This document shows positions 11,901-23,458 of a stretch of 64,000 nucleotides of DNA, piece by piece (the first letter of the stretch is position 1; every line of letters begins with the position of its first letter). A model generated the notes under the pieces. It did not search any database and was not told the origin of the DNA. It was given only the letters and a program-made list of their open reading frames with translations. A program made the translations under genes and the position numbers. This DNA is from Parelaphostrongylus tenuis (Eukaryota; Nematoda; Chromadorea; Rhabditida; Metastrongylidae), in the NCBI GenBank assembly GCA_019055375.1, contig JAHQIW010004628.1, positions 94,807 through 158,806 on the forward strand, given 5' to 3'.

Positions 11901-14573
11901 GACGTCCTATCTATATCTAATGGTTGAAGTTTATATTACTCCTTCTCTGCGGTACCGAAATTTCAAAAAAACAATCGTGCGCAACTAAACCGCACGTATG
12001 TGATGGAGTCATTCAGTGATACGGCGCTATACACAAACGTTTCGATTCAGATTCATTTCAATCCGTTCGGAGCCATATCGGTTTCTCATAGAGCAGGCGG
12101 CGCGCTTCAATTACAGTGTGATATTTTCCAATGAAACTTAGATTTCTATCGCCACTAAAGGAGGACAATCGTCACCAAACTGTGGACTATGATAGAAAAA
12201 CTTCATCAGCTATGTGTACTAGAAACATCGACAATGCTTCTCCAAAATCCCACGCTCTCAAGACAAAAAGCAGATACCTATCGAAGCGTCGTATTCCGAA
12301 CTATTACTGAACATTCCTATGCATTGTACATTTTTTATCCACATTTGAATCATGTTCCTCCCACTTTTCATGTCAGTGACTATTTGCCTTAGTACATCAC
12401 CGCAAACAAAGAATGTTTAAATAATTAATGCGTTGTGAGCCTGAGTATTTGAAATAAAATATTGCTACATAAATGCTTCAATTTTGATATATTTCGATTC
12501 CATACAATACCCAAAAGTCATCAGAGTGCTCTAAAATCAGCAAGCTATAACCAGTCTGCCAAAATTTATGCCTTACACCGCATACGATGCCAATTTTTCG
12601 ATAATCTTTGAAATTCCCGGTCACTAGTGCACTTCAGGAGTTTCGGCTTGCATAGAACTATAATAGAGATGTTTTGCTATCGCTTCATGAGTAATCGTTT
12701 GATACTCTCCCGTTATCCGTACCTTGTTCCGACCCTTTGGAAAAAGTAATTTTTCTATAGTGTTTGCTGTTCAAGTAAGCATTTGATAGCTTAAATCAAG
12801 GGAATTTGAATGAACTAACTCATTCCTGAAAAGGCCTTATTATTACGCTAAAAGGGCAAAAATAAGATTTTCCTCTTCTTTCAAAAATTTCTCCCTGATC
12901 AAAACTTTTCTCTTAGAGTTTTAATATCCAACCAGTGGATCAAATCTCAGAGATTCCAGTAATGTTCTTGGTTTTTGCAACAGACTTCTAGATGCGCTAT
13001 AACAGCCAAAAAAAGATTGGGTTGTGTGAAACTGGATCATTCCTATTATTCACACCTTTCTTTGGAATTTTGAGAAAAACGCGACTTTCAGTTTTTCTTT
13101 CCGTGTTTTAAAGTCATCTCATAAATCGCATTTCAGAGACTTAAACGGTGTACTTTGTTTTCTTAATGGCTGCACTATTGCACTACAGCGGCCAAAATGA
13201 AATTTTTATTTTTTGAAATGCTTCTCGCTGAACACATCTTTTAGACTCTTAGCAACGATCTGATAGCTTAAATCTTGCCGATCTTACAAGTGTTCTTAGT
13301 TTGTGAAAAAGACTTTTTGTTGCGCTGTAGCTATCAAAAGAATGTCAAGTTTCGCGCAACGCGACGTCGACTTCGATCCATCACGCTTTGAAGATATGTG
13401 TATGAGATTTCACCATATTGGCGCCAAGTAACACGCTTTTACCTCTATGCGAACAAGATTTCGCAACAAATGATACCAGTGCACTGCATATCGTTTTCCT
13501 CCGATTGCTTTCTACTGGTTTGCATCGAGTTCCCTCAATCATGAGCCTTTATGCTACATTAAGTACTGAAAAAGACACAGCCATGTTCCCACGAAAACAT
13601 GGCGTGTTACAAACCGAACACCAGTGCGAGAAAGGTCGTCGAATGAAACTTGAGTTTGGTCGCAGACATTTTGGTGATGTGCCAAGCATGTTCTGGAAAA
13701 GTCTCATTGATCACGACACATCCTGCGCGCCGAATGCGAAATCCAATCTTCTTTTGGTCGTTAAAGCACAATGAGACGTCTGTTTCAAAAGCCAACGGTA
13801 TCACTTGAATTGTGGAGATTTGATCTGTCGCTTTGTTGAGAATCATCCAACGAGCTAGCTTTATACAACGATAAATGTTCGATTGAAGAACAAAATTTTA
13901 TTTCTGCCCATTCATCTCAATTGTAGCGCCTTTTCAAAAAGCAAATAAATCACTCGGATATCGTTGATTTAAGCTATTGAATGATTATTTAAAGATCAAA
14001 AATGCCAAAAAAATACGTTTCTTCGTACTTTTGATGAGGAGGAAACGAATGAAAAATGGAACTTTTTCCTTGGAAAGCAACTTTTCACAGAAGTATCAGT
14101 AACCATTTGAAAGCTGAGATAAGAAGCACAATGAACATTAATCGTCTCTGTAAGCAATGCCACTAAAAACACCCTTTAATTTTGTGTGTTCTACTTTTGT
14201 AAGTTGATGTTTTTAGTACAAATGCCTGTATCTATCGCGGTTCTGAAAACTCGCAATTAATTTCTATACAATTACTTTCAGGCGGTTCGAAAGGCTATTA
14301 GCACACTGAGATCATCCTGGAATTTTATCTGCTTGCGATGACTATCCTATCCCATATACAAAAGTGCGTTGTAAACAAGAAAAGTCAGATCTTTGTATTG
14401 TATTAATGTAGTATTTAATCGTAAAAGCTGTGAAGTGAAGTTGCTTGGATCATATTTTCAATGAAAGGTTTTGTTATCTGTAAAAAAATGCTGAAAAATC
14501 ATGTAAACTGGGAACCTTACAATCTACGATGTTATTGTATGTTATTTAGGATAGTAGGCATATAGAAGTTGCT

Positions 14574-14574
14574 G

Positions 14575-14605
<31 letters not shown>

Positions 14606-14612
14606 ATATATC
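14574..14612. repeat. AT microsatellite
   Basis: (AT)n with a central TAT phase shift, forming a perfect short palindrome. Confidence 0.9.
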
Positions 14613-14811
14613 AACGCTGGTCCGATTTCTTCAGAAAGCGATAGAAGGAAGATATGATGCTCAGCGAATCCCTATAGCGAGGAGGACCCACTGGGCTACT
14701 CTTGCACGCGATAGTGAAAAATGGAAGAGTAGCTGGTACCCGCTCGAGTCACTCGACGTTCAACGGGACGACAGGTGATAAAGTGATATATATAATGTCG
14801 AGAGAGAGTAT

Positions 14812-14822
14812 GGGGGGGGGGG
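14812..14822 (+). repeat. poly-G tract
   Basis: A run of ten G after T, preceded by a GAGAGAGAG stretch. The true length could be affected by sequencing. Confidence 0.85.
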
Positions 14823-15341
14823 AGGGAGATTTGCTACCAAAGAGTCTCTGTTGAGTCATACTATATTAACACATCATGTCGATTACAAATTATTCGGTGC
14901 AACTCTGTTATCGAAAGGTTTTTTCGGCGAGATCTTTTTTGTCTGAGTTTTTGAGGAAAGAATCTCGGGACTGTTATTAATCAATCGTAAGCGCATATCA
15001 TTGTAAATTCAAAACGTACTCGACTTTGGAAAAGATTACTCATAATTCTGTAGCATTCAAAATAAAATTAGGTTTCACACCCGTCGCGCACTTCCACATT
15101 TATAGCGCCTATAATTCGCGGGAAGCACGAAAAGCATATGAGCGTGTAGAGGAAATGTTTTGAGCATCACAGCCATACGTCTTGTTCGAAATTTTTCCGA
15201 GAACGGAGAAAAATTCCAAATTTGATAATTCAAAAGTTCGACTTTCCATAAACCCCGGCATAATTAATTGTTATATGAAAATCGGAAACACTTAGTTTGA
15301 TTAGCTGACGCGAGGTTGGTAAATTAGTCATAGAAGTTCGG

Positions 15342-15385
15342 CTGACGTTTCGGCGACCCGCCTTCTCCAGAGCCTGGGCGTATGT
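15342..15385 (-). ncRNA. hammerhead ribozyme, one core change
   Basis: The minus strand reads CTGGAGA (consensus CTGANGA, so A6 is G), stem II GGCG/CGCC, then GAAACGTC. Otherwise complete. Confidence 0.55.
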
Positions 15386-15425
15386 AGTATTATCTCTTAG
15401 TATAGTTACACTAATACTACATACG

Positions 15426-15470
15426 CCCAGGCTCTGAAGAAGGCGGGTTGCCGAAACGTCAGCCGAACTT
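15426..15470 (+). ncRNA. hammerhead ribozyme (intact core)
   Basis: CTGAAGA at 15434-15440, stem II GGC/GCC, GAAA at 15453-15456, a two-pair stem III (AC/GT, no loop) and a GTC site ending at 15460. Stem I is GGCT (15430-15433) with AGCC (15461-15464). Every conserved position is present. With so short a stem III the family is expected to work best as a dimer or in tandem transcripts. Confidence 0.75.
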
Positions 15471-15840
15471 CTGCGACTAATTCACCAACCTCGCGTCAGC
15501 TAATCAAGATAAGTTTTCTCAGATTTGATAGTAAGAATCGCACTCCACATGTGAATCGCGCTATCAATACATATCAACCATACACCCTAGGCTACCAGCA
15601 ATGCACCAGTGTTTGAAACTCAATTTTATCTTCCATGCTGCAGTTCATTAAAGCGATGTTTTTAGAAAACACGCGCACTTTCGGAATCGGCGAAAGTTAC
15701 ACTATCGAAAGATTACTGATTGTTTGCCGAGTAAGCATTGTACTGTGAGAAATAAGCGTGTGTGAAATACAATTCCAGTTTTTCCAGAACAGCACTGTAC
15801 GGAGACTTTTCAAGAAAACGAATGCACTTGTGGAATTTTT

Positions 15841-15990
15841 CAATATACCCTTTGATGTATAGTAATGTGTAAAACTTTCGCGTCAGACAGGACTCAAATT
15901 CCCATCTCACTCTATCCGATAGCGCGTGCTCTATTCCGTTGCACTACTGACACCCATTTTGCGCACCACTCTTTCTACGCTACAACGCAT
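15841..15990 (-). repeat. tRNA-like inverted-terminal-repeat element, copy b
   Basis: The end motif CAATATACCC...GATGTATAGTAATGTG is followed by the minus-strand tRNA-like core (complement of CTATCCGATAGCGCGTGCTC and TTGCACTACTGACACCC) and the inner arm CACTCTTTCTACGCT. Same family as copy a. Confidence 0.7.
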
Positions 15991-16949
15991 CAAAGGGTAT
16001 GAAAAGCTCATGCGACGCTAGAAGTGTTTGAATAAAAAATTTCATACTTTTGAAATTGTCGAGATTTACATTATTCAGTGACCAGTGAATGTTTAGGAAA
16101 GGGCTATAGCCAACGAGATATAACAACGATAGCGCGTTCGCTTAGAGCAAAATATCGTTCATATTCCAAAGCGCTGTGGGATGGCCTTCTTGAAAAACAA
16201 ATATATTTTTAGACTGACAATAATTTGAGATTTTGAGTGATTGCCAGCACTCCAATGAAAATCTTCGTTCAAAAGAGAAGGTTCTTTTGAAGACCTATAC
16301 CGATTTCGGAGTTGTAACCATTATTCCATAATCCATCATCCGCGTAAGGCATATGTCTTTGTTGAACATCCAACTAAAGCAATCATCACTAAACAATGGA
16401 GAGCTATGGTACCTAAGGGTGTACCGGCGGCGAACGATAGGCGACTTGTCAGTCAGAACCAGCGACTCAGCGACTTGCGCTGTGCACTACTAAACGATTT
16501 CCGATTCGGTTATCTTTTACTCATTCAATCAACTTCTGTTCTTGGTGTTCACGTCGTAGTTCCTTTCAGCATTATACCAACTTTATTCCATACAACAGCG
16601 AATGAAAGGGCAAAATGTACACGATACGCTCACCGCTATAAGTTGTCAATAAGGACTGTACTACTGTGTATAGACCGCGAAAAAGTCTTTACATCGACAT
16701 GTTGCAATAACGTCAGGAGGCTGTCATCGCCTTCGCTCCGAAAATGAAATAGGATTGGAGAAGTACAATCAGGGCTTTCATAATGTGTATAGACTAAAGA
16801 ACTGCTTTAGGCTCCAATTCTGTTTGATTTCATTGTCATGTAACAATTAATCTCTTCTTGATCTGAATTTTGATTTGTTCATTAGTACTCTTTGTCAGGA
16901 AAATTGTTATAGAATGATGTTGAAGTGTTGTTTTGTTGAATTTACGAAG
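15991..16949. other. intergenic, no gene seen
   Basis: Contains only an unsupported ORF (16406-16747, +). No splice or domain evidence. Confidence 0.4.
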
Positions 16950-17481
16950 AAAAAATACCTTGAGTAAAAGAAGTGTGGGTAAGAGTTAAGAATATGCGTC
17001 TATTTTAGAAAGACACTCTACAAATTGATGATTACGAACTCCTTGAAGGCTTGCCCCCGTACCCCAGTAGAATTACCTTCATATAAGTTTCTTTCTGAAG
17101 TCGTAATTGAGATTATATATTCGAAAAGTATGCAAGAAGTATATAAATGCATTGTTAGCCCATGGATGTACGTATTTGAGAAGAAATTCTTTCATATCAT
17201 AATATCCATCTTTCGTAGCGAGAAAACTTACTAAGAAAGAAAATCTTACTATACAATATGATCAAGTCCGCTATAATCTAAAACAATGCACGCCGGAAGT
17301 AAGAACTTAAATTTATCTCGTTAGCAAAACGAGCCGTGAAGGTCATTTCACAAATCATACCACGTTTTAAAATCGAGAACTGTTAGATTATTCAATGACC
17401 GCAACAACATAGACTCAGATGAAATAAGCCAATATTATGTAGCAGAATTCCTTTTCATTCATGCACTTCGATGTTGTTAAT

Positions 17482-17608
17482 ATACACACTGACGTAGACT
17501 GATGTGCAGAATCTGATGTGAACTGATGTGCAGGCTGATGTGCAATCATCGGGCGCAGAAGTTTTGCACTTACACTTTACATCAATGGGTATATTATATA
17601 AGAACTAA
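17482..17608. repeat. tRNA-element family, reduced copy h
   Basis: Has the family ends (AATATACACACTGACGTAGA and ACTTTACATCAATGGGTATATT) with a short interior containing three CTGATGTG repeats and no full cloverleaf. The paralogous position in copy 2 (near 46900) lacks it, so it inserted after the duplication. Confidence 0.55.
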
Positions 17609-18591
17609 ATAAATGTTCCTTCTTATAGAGATGTAGTTTTCTCGATGAATGTAGGAAATTTGTCTACATATGATCTTTCTTTTTTACAAAAAAAACCTTA
17701 TGGAAGTTTATTTGCAAAACTCCATCATTAATGCTGATGATGTCCTCTTGAGACTTTAGTTCATCGATTAAATTCCCATGTTGCATTGCAACGAGGTGAG
17801 CGCTGCGCGTAGATCACCCGAGCGTTCCCGATCGGGTCAGTTCAAAAATTTTCAATAATAGGCGCTCTTCGTGGTTTCTACATTTCTGCTTTTCTTAGCG
17901 CTACCGTTAAGATATTAGACGAACAGACGGTGTTCGTGATTCATGTCCTTCACAATGCTTTCTTCCAAAAAATGGGGAAGTAACAAAAGCTCCCACCCTT
18001 AATGTCTTGAGACATTGCTTCCTAAATTAAACGGTTATCTTTTTTTGTCTGTAAATAGAAAAATCTTGCGCAAGGAAGGCAATTATCTAGTTCCATTTGG
18101 ATTTCTCACGCAGGGTCATTGATTGATCTAGGTTTGGGTAACTTCATCAGGATGCTTCTTCGTGAGAAACTGTAAATTCTAATTGCGATAACTTCTTGAA
18201 ATCAAAATACCAACAATCTTTGAGCATCGACATTGAAAACAGCATTAATGGCCATTAAATTACATTGGCAAAAGATGCCACCATTGTTTTAGATTAGTAA
18301 TTCTTAAGTTGCCCATATAGCAATAGGAAGGTTCTGGAATTGTGAAAGCAATTATATCATTTTGCACGACACGTCTTCAGATTTTTTGTGCGGCTTTCAG
18401 ACTTCTAGCATCCGGTTTATCACCTGACAATCACCGCTCGCTTGAGAATTTCGTCTTTTTCGCGAACATCGTAGAATCGATGAGACAGATCTCGTAATAA
18501 CGACGATACGTCTGGGCAAAGATTACCAAAGATCATCAGTGACTGCTGATTGATATCGCTTCATGTAAGGAACTTTTTGATCAGGGGCTTA

Positions 18592-18680
18592 GGGGCGCAT
18601 ATAGTCCAGTGGTTAGAAGCCCTATGCACTGCTGTTACGACTGGATCTGTCACTACTTCAAGCTCGCATCCCTGGTGTTT
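18592..18680 (+). repeat. tRNA-like SINE head
   Basis: GGCGCATATAGTCCAGTGGTTA resembles box A and the region near 18660 a weak box B. The paralogue at 48276-48360 has the better box B (CTGGTTCGAGCTCGC). Shared by both copies of block A, so older than that duplication. Confidence 0.5.
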
Positions 18681-18860
18681 GAATTGACTCTGAACTCTCT
18701 TAAGGTGATTGCAGTTAGCACTGACCTAATACTTTAGGTGTAGAACACGGTAAGATTAACAAGTTTACTGCGGATAAACTGTCAGTAGAAGAATCGGATA
18801 AGTGGATTGAGTATGGTGGGATTACAGTAACCTAACGATCCAACTACTAACTGCTAGCTG

Positions 18861-18928
18861 ATGACAACGAATGACAAGCAATTACAACGGATGACAAGCA
18901 ATGACAGCGGATGACAAGCATGACAACC
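18861..18928 (+). repeat. 20-bp tandem repeat, about 3.4 units
   Basis: Units of the form ATGACAACGAATGACAAGCA follow each other with one or two differences. The next unit is ATTACAACGGATGACAAGCA. Confidence 0.85.
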
Positions 18929-20343
18929 AACTTTCTGCTTTGACGAAAGCTTATATATGGACCACAGACAAAGAGTTTGCCGATGAAGCGCTACACTAAG
19001 CCTACGAGTACATAAAAAATCTACGCACACAAAGAGTTATATTCGAAAACAAAAGGTTAACATGCGTACGAAAGCGGACAAGCAAGATGATGGTTTAAGA
19101 TAAAATTAACAGAAAGAATTTCCCGCTCATACCACATGGGAGAAAAATTCGTAACACAAAAGTGACAAGTTCATCTGCGATGGGAACGTAAACATAAAGG
19201 ACGTTGGGCAGCTGCACATTCGTTCCCCGACACCGACAACTTACAAGAATACAGTATACCAAATCAAATAATTCCAAACACCTGGCTCACCAAACCTCCC
19301 ACTTCTCCAACGTAGGAAGGTAGCATGTTTAGCAGATCTTATATATGGAGATACACCATTGCAAGTGATCAAATGGAACAAATATGCGTTCAGTCACTTT
19401 ATAATGCTTTGAAATGGGTTCGACTTTTGAGGGTTGGCTAATGCTTAAAGCTTTCTGTCTTACGTACTGGTAAGAATTACAGAGCTGTAGCTTACACTTG
19501 TCTAAACGAGTTGATATTTCTGACAAAACTAGTATTCACAAGGATATCATCCCACAAAACTCCGCTTTCATGTCCCGTCCACACTTCCAACGGCAAACTG
19601 GAAAGAGACCAATGTTTCCTCTTATCGCTTACTCGACAGTTAGTGGCGTGTTAGTTGATTTTTCTGACCTGTACTTTCACGACAAAGTGTTGTCTAAATT
19701 TATCCGAAATGGCTTTTATTATCAATGAAAGGGTCTAATAGTTTCTTGTTACTTCGAAATCACGCAATTCAGATTCATTGTTACGAAATAAAAAAGCTCG
19801 TCTTTTTATAAGTTGCGAACAGATATTTTGCTTGGAACTGTGTGCACAATATTATTTATACTAAATTTACGTAAGACAAAATTATCTACGAATATGAAGA
19901 GACATCACATTATAATAGTTCATTAACGAATACAATAGAATTTCCTTTAGCACCTTTGCTATACATGATATCGGTGTGAGTCGAACTCAGAGAATCTATT
20001 GGATATGTGCGGGCAATTACGGACCAAAATTCGGAGTGCAAAAGAGTCTTGAAATATGCGAGAATGCTGCAAGCCAATCAGATGTTATCAAATTCATCAA
20101 CATCACAAATTTATTCTGAAGATAAGACAGGGCGAAGCTTATTCTCGTATACGAGAAGCCTACGTGTTATTCCGATTCTACTAAGCTGAGGAAAAAGTTT
20201 CTTAGTATCAGCGAAAAATTCAAATTTCTCGTTTGTTTCACACGAATATGTTATTGTAAATTCATGGGGTACAAGAAACTCCCACGGCAACGCTAATTAT
20301 AACGTTGAAGGATTAGTATCCGCGCTGATTCGCTGAAGGCGCG

Positions 20344-20660
20344 CTGTTTCAGCAAGACAATGCCAAACCTCATACAGCAACGAAGACTACACAAAAGTTT
20401 GATGAATTGAAGGGAGTCGAGATCTTGCTGGATCCAGCCAACAGTTCGAGTTGCGCCGTTCGATTGATTCAATTCCGCTAGTACAAGTTTCTATTGACGC
20501 CGATCGAGACAATGATCAGCTGAAAGGCATGGGAGTTCTTAGATTCAAAGCCAAGGAATGGCAATTTTGAGCAGATCCGAATGCTTGTAGATCGTGACAG
20601 AAGATCGCAAATAATGATGGTCTTTATCTTGAAGAAAATTATCATGTTTTTAATTGAATC
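20344..20660 (+). mobile_element. mariner transposase remnant (in pseudogene intron)
   Basis: LFQQDNAKPHTATKTTQKF starting at 20344 is the second catalytic-Asp motif of mariner transposases, followed by a helix (DELKGVEILL). A carboxy-terminal piece near 20572-20645 reads IRMLVDR...NNDGLYFEE-like with one frameshift. The YSPDLAP block is scrambled. The paralogue at 49505-49880 lies at the same place, so the insertion predates block A duplication. Confidence 0.65.
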
Positions 20661-21894
20661 CAGGTATGAACTTTGAATTCTCAGCGGTGCTGATGAACTT
20701 TTTTCTCAACTAATAATATAACAAAACTTCACGCGATAAAATTTCGTTGTTATTAAATGGACAACGGACAGTGTCGTCAAATAGATACGGAATTATTTAC
20801 CAAAAACAGAGGCTTCCTTCACCATCACTCTCGAATTTATAGTCACTTTACCACAGCTTTCCAACAATAGCCACCTAACCTTTAGGAGCCAAAAGTTTTA
20901 AAATCCTTGGCTAAATCCGTGTCAGCAGACATGTCCACTATCAAATCGAAGCCTAAATGTGATATTTAATCAAATTAAACCATTCTGTGGATTTACAGGA
21001 GCACAAACATTTCGTGACTACTGAGTCAATTTCACTCGCCATCAAAATATTTTCTCTTGAGCTCATCAATATATCCACTACTCCTGTGATTGACAACCTC
21101 GTTGGTACCGTTATGGCGAACAATTTCAAGTTTCTTGGGTGCTTGCCGTTCCAACAATCGTAACTCCTTCTTCGGCCGCAATCTGTACAGCCGCAAGACC
21201 TACTCCACCAGATGCGCCATGCACGAGAACACGTCGACCCTCTATGAATTATACAAACCTTCATCAACATTTTCAAGAATAATGTCAATATGAGCAAAAA
21301 AATTAAAGTTAAATGAGGAAGGTAATCCTGCCTCATGTACTTCTGAAAATTTAAATGGGGATTGAAAAGCTTATTATCAATAAAATTTTTCTACTCTATA
21401 GTAAGAAGACCGTGCACAGTGTCTTTTAATCATACGAAGATTTGCACTGTGAAGTAAAAGGTATAAAGCAAGATCAAGGTTCCATCATCTCCATTGAAGT
21501 CTGCTTCCATAGTTTGTTAGTAGGACTATAAATCATGTTAGTTTGAGGCAAAACGAGACCCTGAAAACTATCTGTGCAAACAATGTCCCACCATACTATG
21601 CTGAATGATTTACATATGACATGTAAGCTGGACTGTCTCAATTATTAGAGCTGTAATGAATCAAAACTCATCTGAATTTTTCCGAGCAAAAATACTGCTC
21701 TAAGAGCCGTCATATAAAGGCATCCAAGACAAGCGTCCTCTTGGAAGGATAGTCCCTAATCCAGCACACTAGTTTAAAAAAAACAGCATAATTCTGCAGT
21801 GCCACAACATTTATGTGAGATACTCATTCTAGAAGAGAAAAACAACTCAAACTTTGGAAAGACCTCAAATACCGGTGAGAAGAGTCATTCAATA

Positions 21895-22440
21895 TTACGT
21901 CGTTCCATAGGTTCCAGCATAAGAGCTATAAACAACAAATTTTATGAATAAAAGTGATCTAAATTGCATGACTTCATTACCGTTCTATTGAGCATTTTCT
22001 TGCAAACATTTCAGCATACATCCCGCTTATATTTCCTTCACGATGGAGCTGTCTTGGCAACAAATTCGCTTGTTAGTCATACACGAAGGATGCGTAAGGG
22101 AAATGCTAGTTAAGCAACGCAGAAGATTAATAGAGCTCCGTGTGAACCGTCCGCAAATCGGTCAGTCGATCCTCCAGTCCTAGACGTTCTTTCGGCAACC
22201 GTATCATCGCCCTAAGCTCCATAAATCTTGCGCGCCACTACTAGCATTTTCCACTACGCACTATCCGTGCATGAGTATTAAACAAGTTTCTTCCCAAGAC
22301 AGCTCCATCTCAAAACAAGTATAGACAAGTTGTATGCCAAAATACTCGCAAGAAAATGCGCAATAGAAATATAAAAATCATGCAGTTTTATTTACTTCTG
22401 GTTAATAAATTTGGTGTCAGAACTTATGGAATGAAATGAT
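21895..22440. repeat. long foldback element, copy 1
   Basis: Inverted arms of about 250 bp. Outer pairs are CGTTCCATAGG against CTTATGGAATG, then TTGCATGACTTC against AAATCATGCAG; the inner pair is GGAGCTGTCTTGG (22045) against CCAAGACAGCTCC (22306). The same element sits at 51085-51665 in the paralogous intron. A related half-copy is at 35640-35700. The ORFs inside it are palindrome by-products. Confidence 0.7.
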
Positions 22441-23317
22441 AACTTAAAACATCAATAGGAACTCACCAGATGCGAGAAGAAACACATTTTCTGCTAAGCA
22501 GTACTCAGCAGCGCTTCCAGCTATGGAAGCTGCAAAATAAACACGGTCACCCAATTTCACGTGGCTTACGTCTTCTCCAGGGAAGTACACGCTCTATGTT
22601 AGAGGACTTCCCAGTTTTCTTATCACTGCTCTGAAGAAAATAATTGTATATGTACACATGGGCGTATAGGTGTGTGTAACGCAGCGATGATGTTGCCGTT
22701 CATCACGAACACGATGATATAGCGACAGTGCTTCAGATTCACTGAGCTTCCCATAACTCGCGGATCGCAAAAACTATTTCAGACTTTTTGACAACAGTTC
22801 ACTTCGCGACACTCAAGTGGGAACAATGTAGCCCGATTATGTGAAAACTTCTGAGAATCGACTCGAGTACGTTTCGAAGATATTCATGAAGAAGGCGACA
22901 ATCCTCAAACAAGTCTAACTCACAGGCATAAATAATGGATAGGGGATGCGATGAAACAAATCAAATGCATGTACTAAGATCCGAACACTCGATGTGAATG
23001 CGAGTTGTGTTGAAGAAATGTTGTGAAGAATCTTGAAGAAGTGAAGAAAGAACCGAACACCTCTCTACATGGCGACTGTGAATAGTCAAAAAATTTTCAG
23101 TTCAAACGCAGTTGCTGTGCTGAGATACCTGGACGCAGAATTTCAACCTTTCTGTTTTGTCAAAAATTGTTATAAGTCCACAACAGTAACGAGAGGCTAC
23201 ATCTCGGACAAGGGCACGTTTTCACATTTCAAAAAGCTCCGTTCAAGATTCTTTGCTTATTTGTCAATAATCCAATATTTCTTCTTCAGAAGAAAAAAGA
23301 CATATTAAAGAAATTTC

Positions 23318-23458
23318 ATAGATATACCCAGTGATGCAGAGCTAAGTGCAAAACGTTCGCGACGGGCGGGTTTCCAACCCGTATCTCTTTCAATCTGGGA
23401 GCGCGCGCTCTAAGCTGTCGCACTACTGACACCCTCCATTACTCTCTCTACGCTAATT
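23318..23458 (-). repeat. tRNA-like inverted-terminal-repeat element, copy c
   Basis: End motif AGATATACCCAGTGATGCAG, minus-strand tRNA-like core (GGGTTTCCAACCCG as the T-arm, CGCACTACTGACACCC as the acceptor/D side) and inner arm ACTCTCTCTACGCT. No counterpart at the paralogous site near 53.4-53.9 kb, so it inserted after duplication A. Confidence 0.65.

Larger units (their letters stand above)
9780..12000 (+). repeat. segmental duplication B, copy 1
   Basis: Several stretches match 31.94-34.10 kb in the same order. Examples are TATCAAATGGATGAYATRAC at 9885 and 32085; the segment around 10240 and 32745 (complement: CTGAAGTGCGAGAGTTA-like); AGCAACAATCTACAAGC at 10628 and its counterpart at 33066; 11180-11250 against 33400-33470; and 11730-11900 against 33920-34070. 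Identity is clearly lower than in block A, so this duplication is older or faster decayed. A minus-strand exon-like piece at 11219-11267 and 33430-33480 (FVAEII/FVAKVI followed by a VMLG/VMLA end) keeps a similar reading in both copies, which hints at a lost gene. Confidence 0.6.
12000..15219. other. intergenic, repeats only
   Basis: No gene was recognised. The stretch holds monomers of a dispersed repeat ('...AGCTATCGAATGACTACT...' near 12950-13330, also seen at 55.3, 56.3, 58.6 and 63.1 kb), an AT microsatellite and a poly-G run. The ORF at 13418-13774 (+, 118 codons) overlaps one at 13607-13846 (-). Neither has a recognisable domain or splice context. Confidence 0.4.
15228..15522. mobile_element. 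hammerhead-bearing inverted-repeat element, copy 2
   Basis: It has the same architecture as 8498-8778: an unpaired left leader (ATTCAAAAGTTCGACTTTCC), then inverted arms 15296-15395 and 15415-15515. It is flanked by ATTTGATA at 15220-15227 and 15523-15530. The right end is about 12 bases longer than in copy 1 (AAGTTTTCTCAG). No coding capacity. Confidence 0.75.
19910..22583 (-). pseudogene. quinone oxidoreductase (zeta-crystallin-like) pseudogene
   Basis: Paralogue of the minus-strand gene at 48892-59127. Recognisable exons: 22583-22467 ([20 protein letters not shown] region, reading frame open), about 21780-21690, 21244-21075 ([15 protein letters not shown]), 20957-20795 and 20100-19910. 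Lesions seen: no first or second exon (about 1 kb deleted next to 22583); an extra base at the acceptor and a lost GT at the donor of the second piece; a deleted A at the acceptor and a frameshift after the Rossmann motif in the third, with its donor GT changed to GC; a frameshift and internal stop in the fourth; loss of the splice acceptor and a one-base deletion in the last. Non-functional. Confidence 0.85.

Noticed and set aside
13418..13774. 118-codon ORF, and the overlapping minus-strand ORF 13607-13846
   Set aside because: No family recognised, both strands open, no splice context; left as unassigned.
18861..18928. CRISPR-like spaced repeat
   Set aside because: Contiguous 20-bp tandem repeats without spacers in a eukaryotic context.
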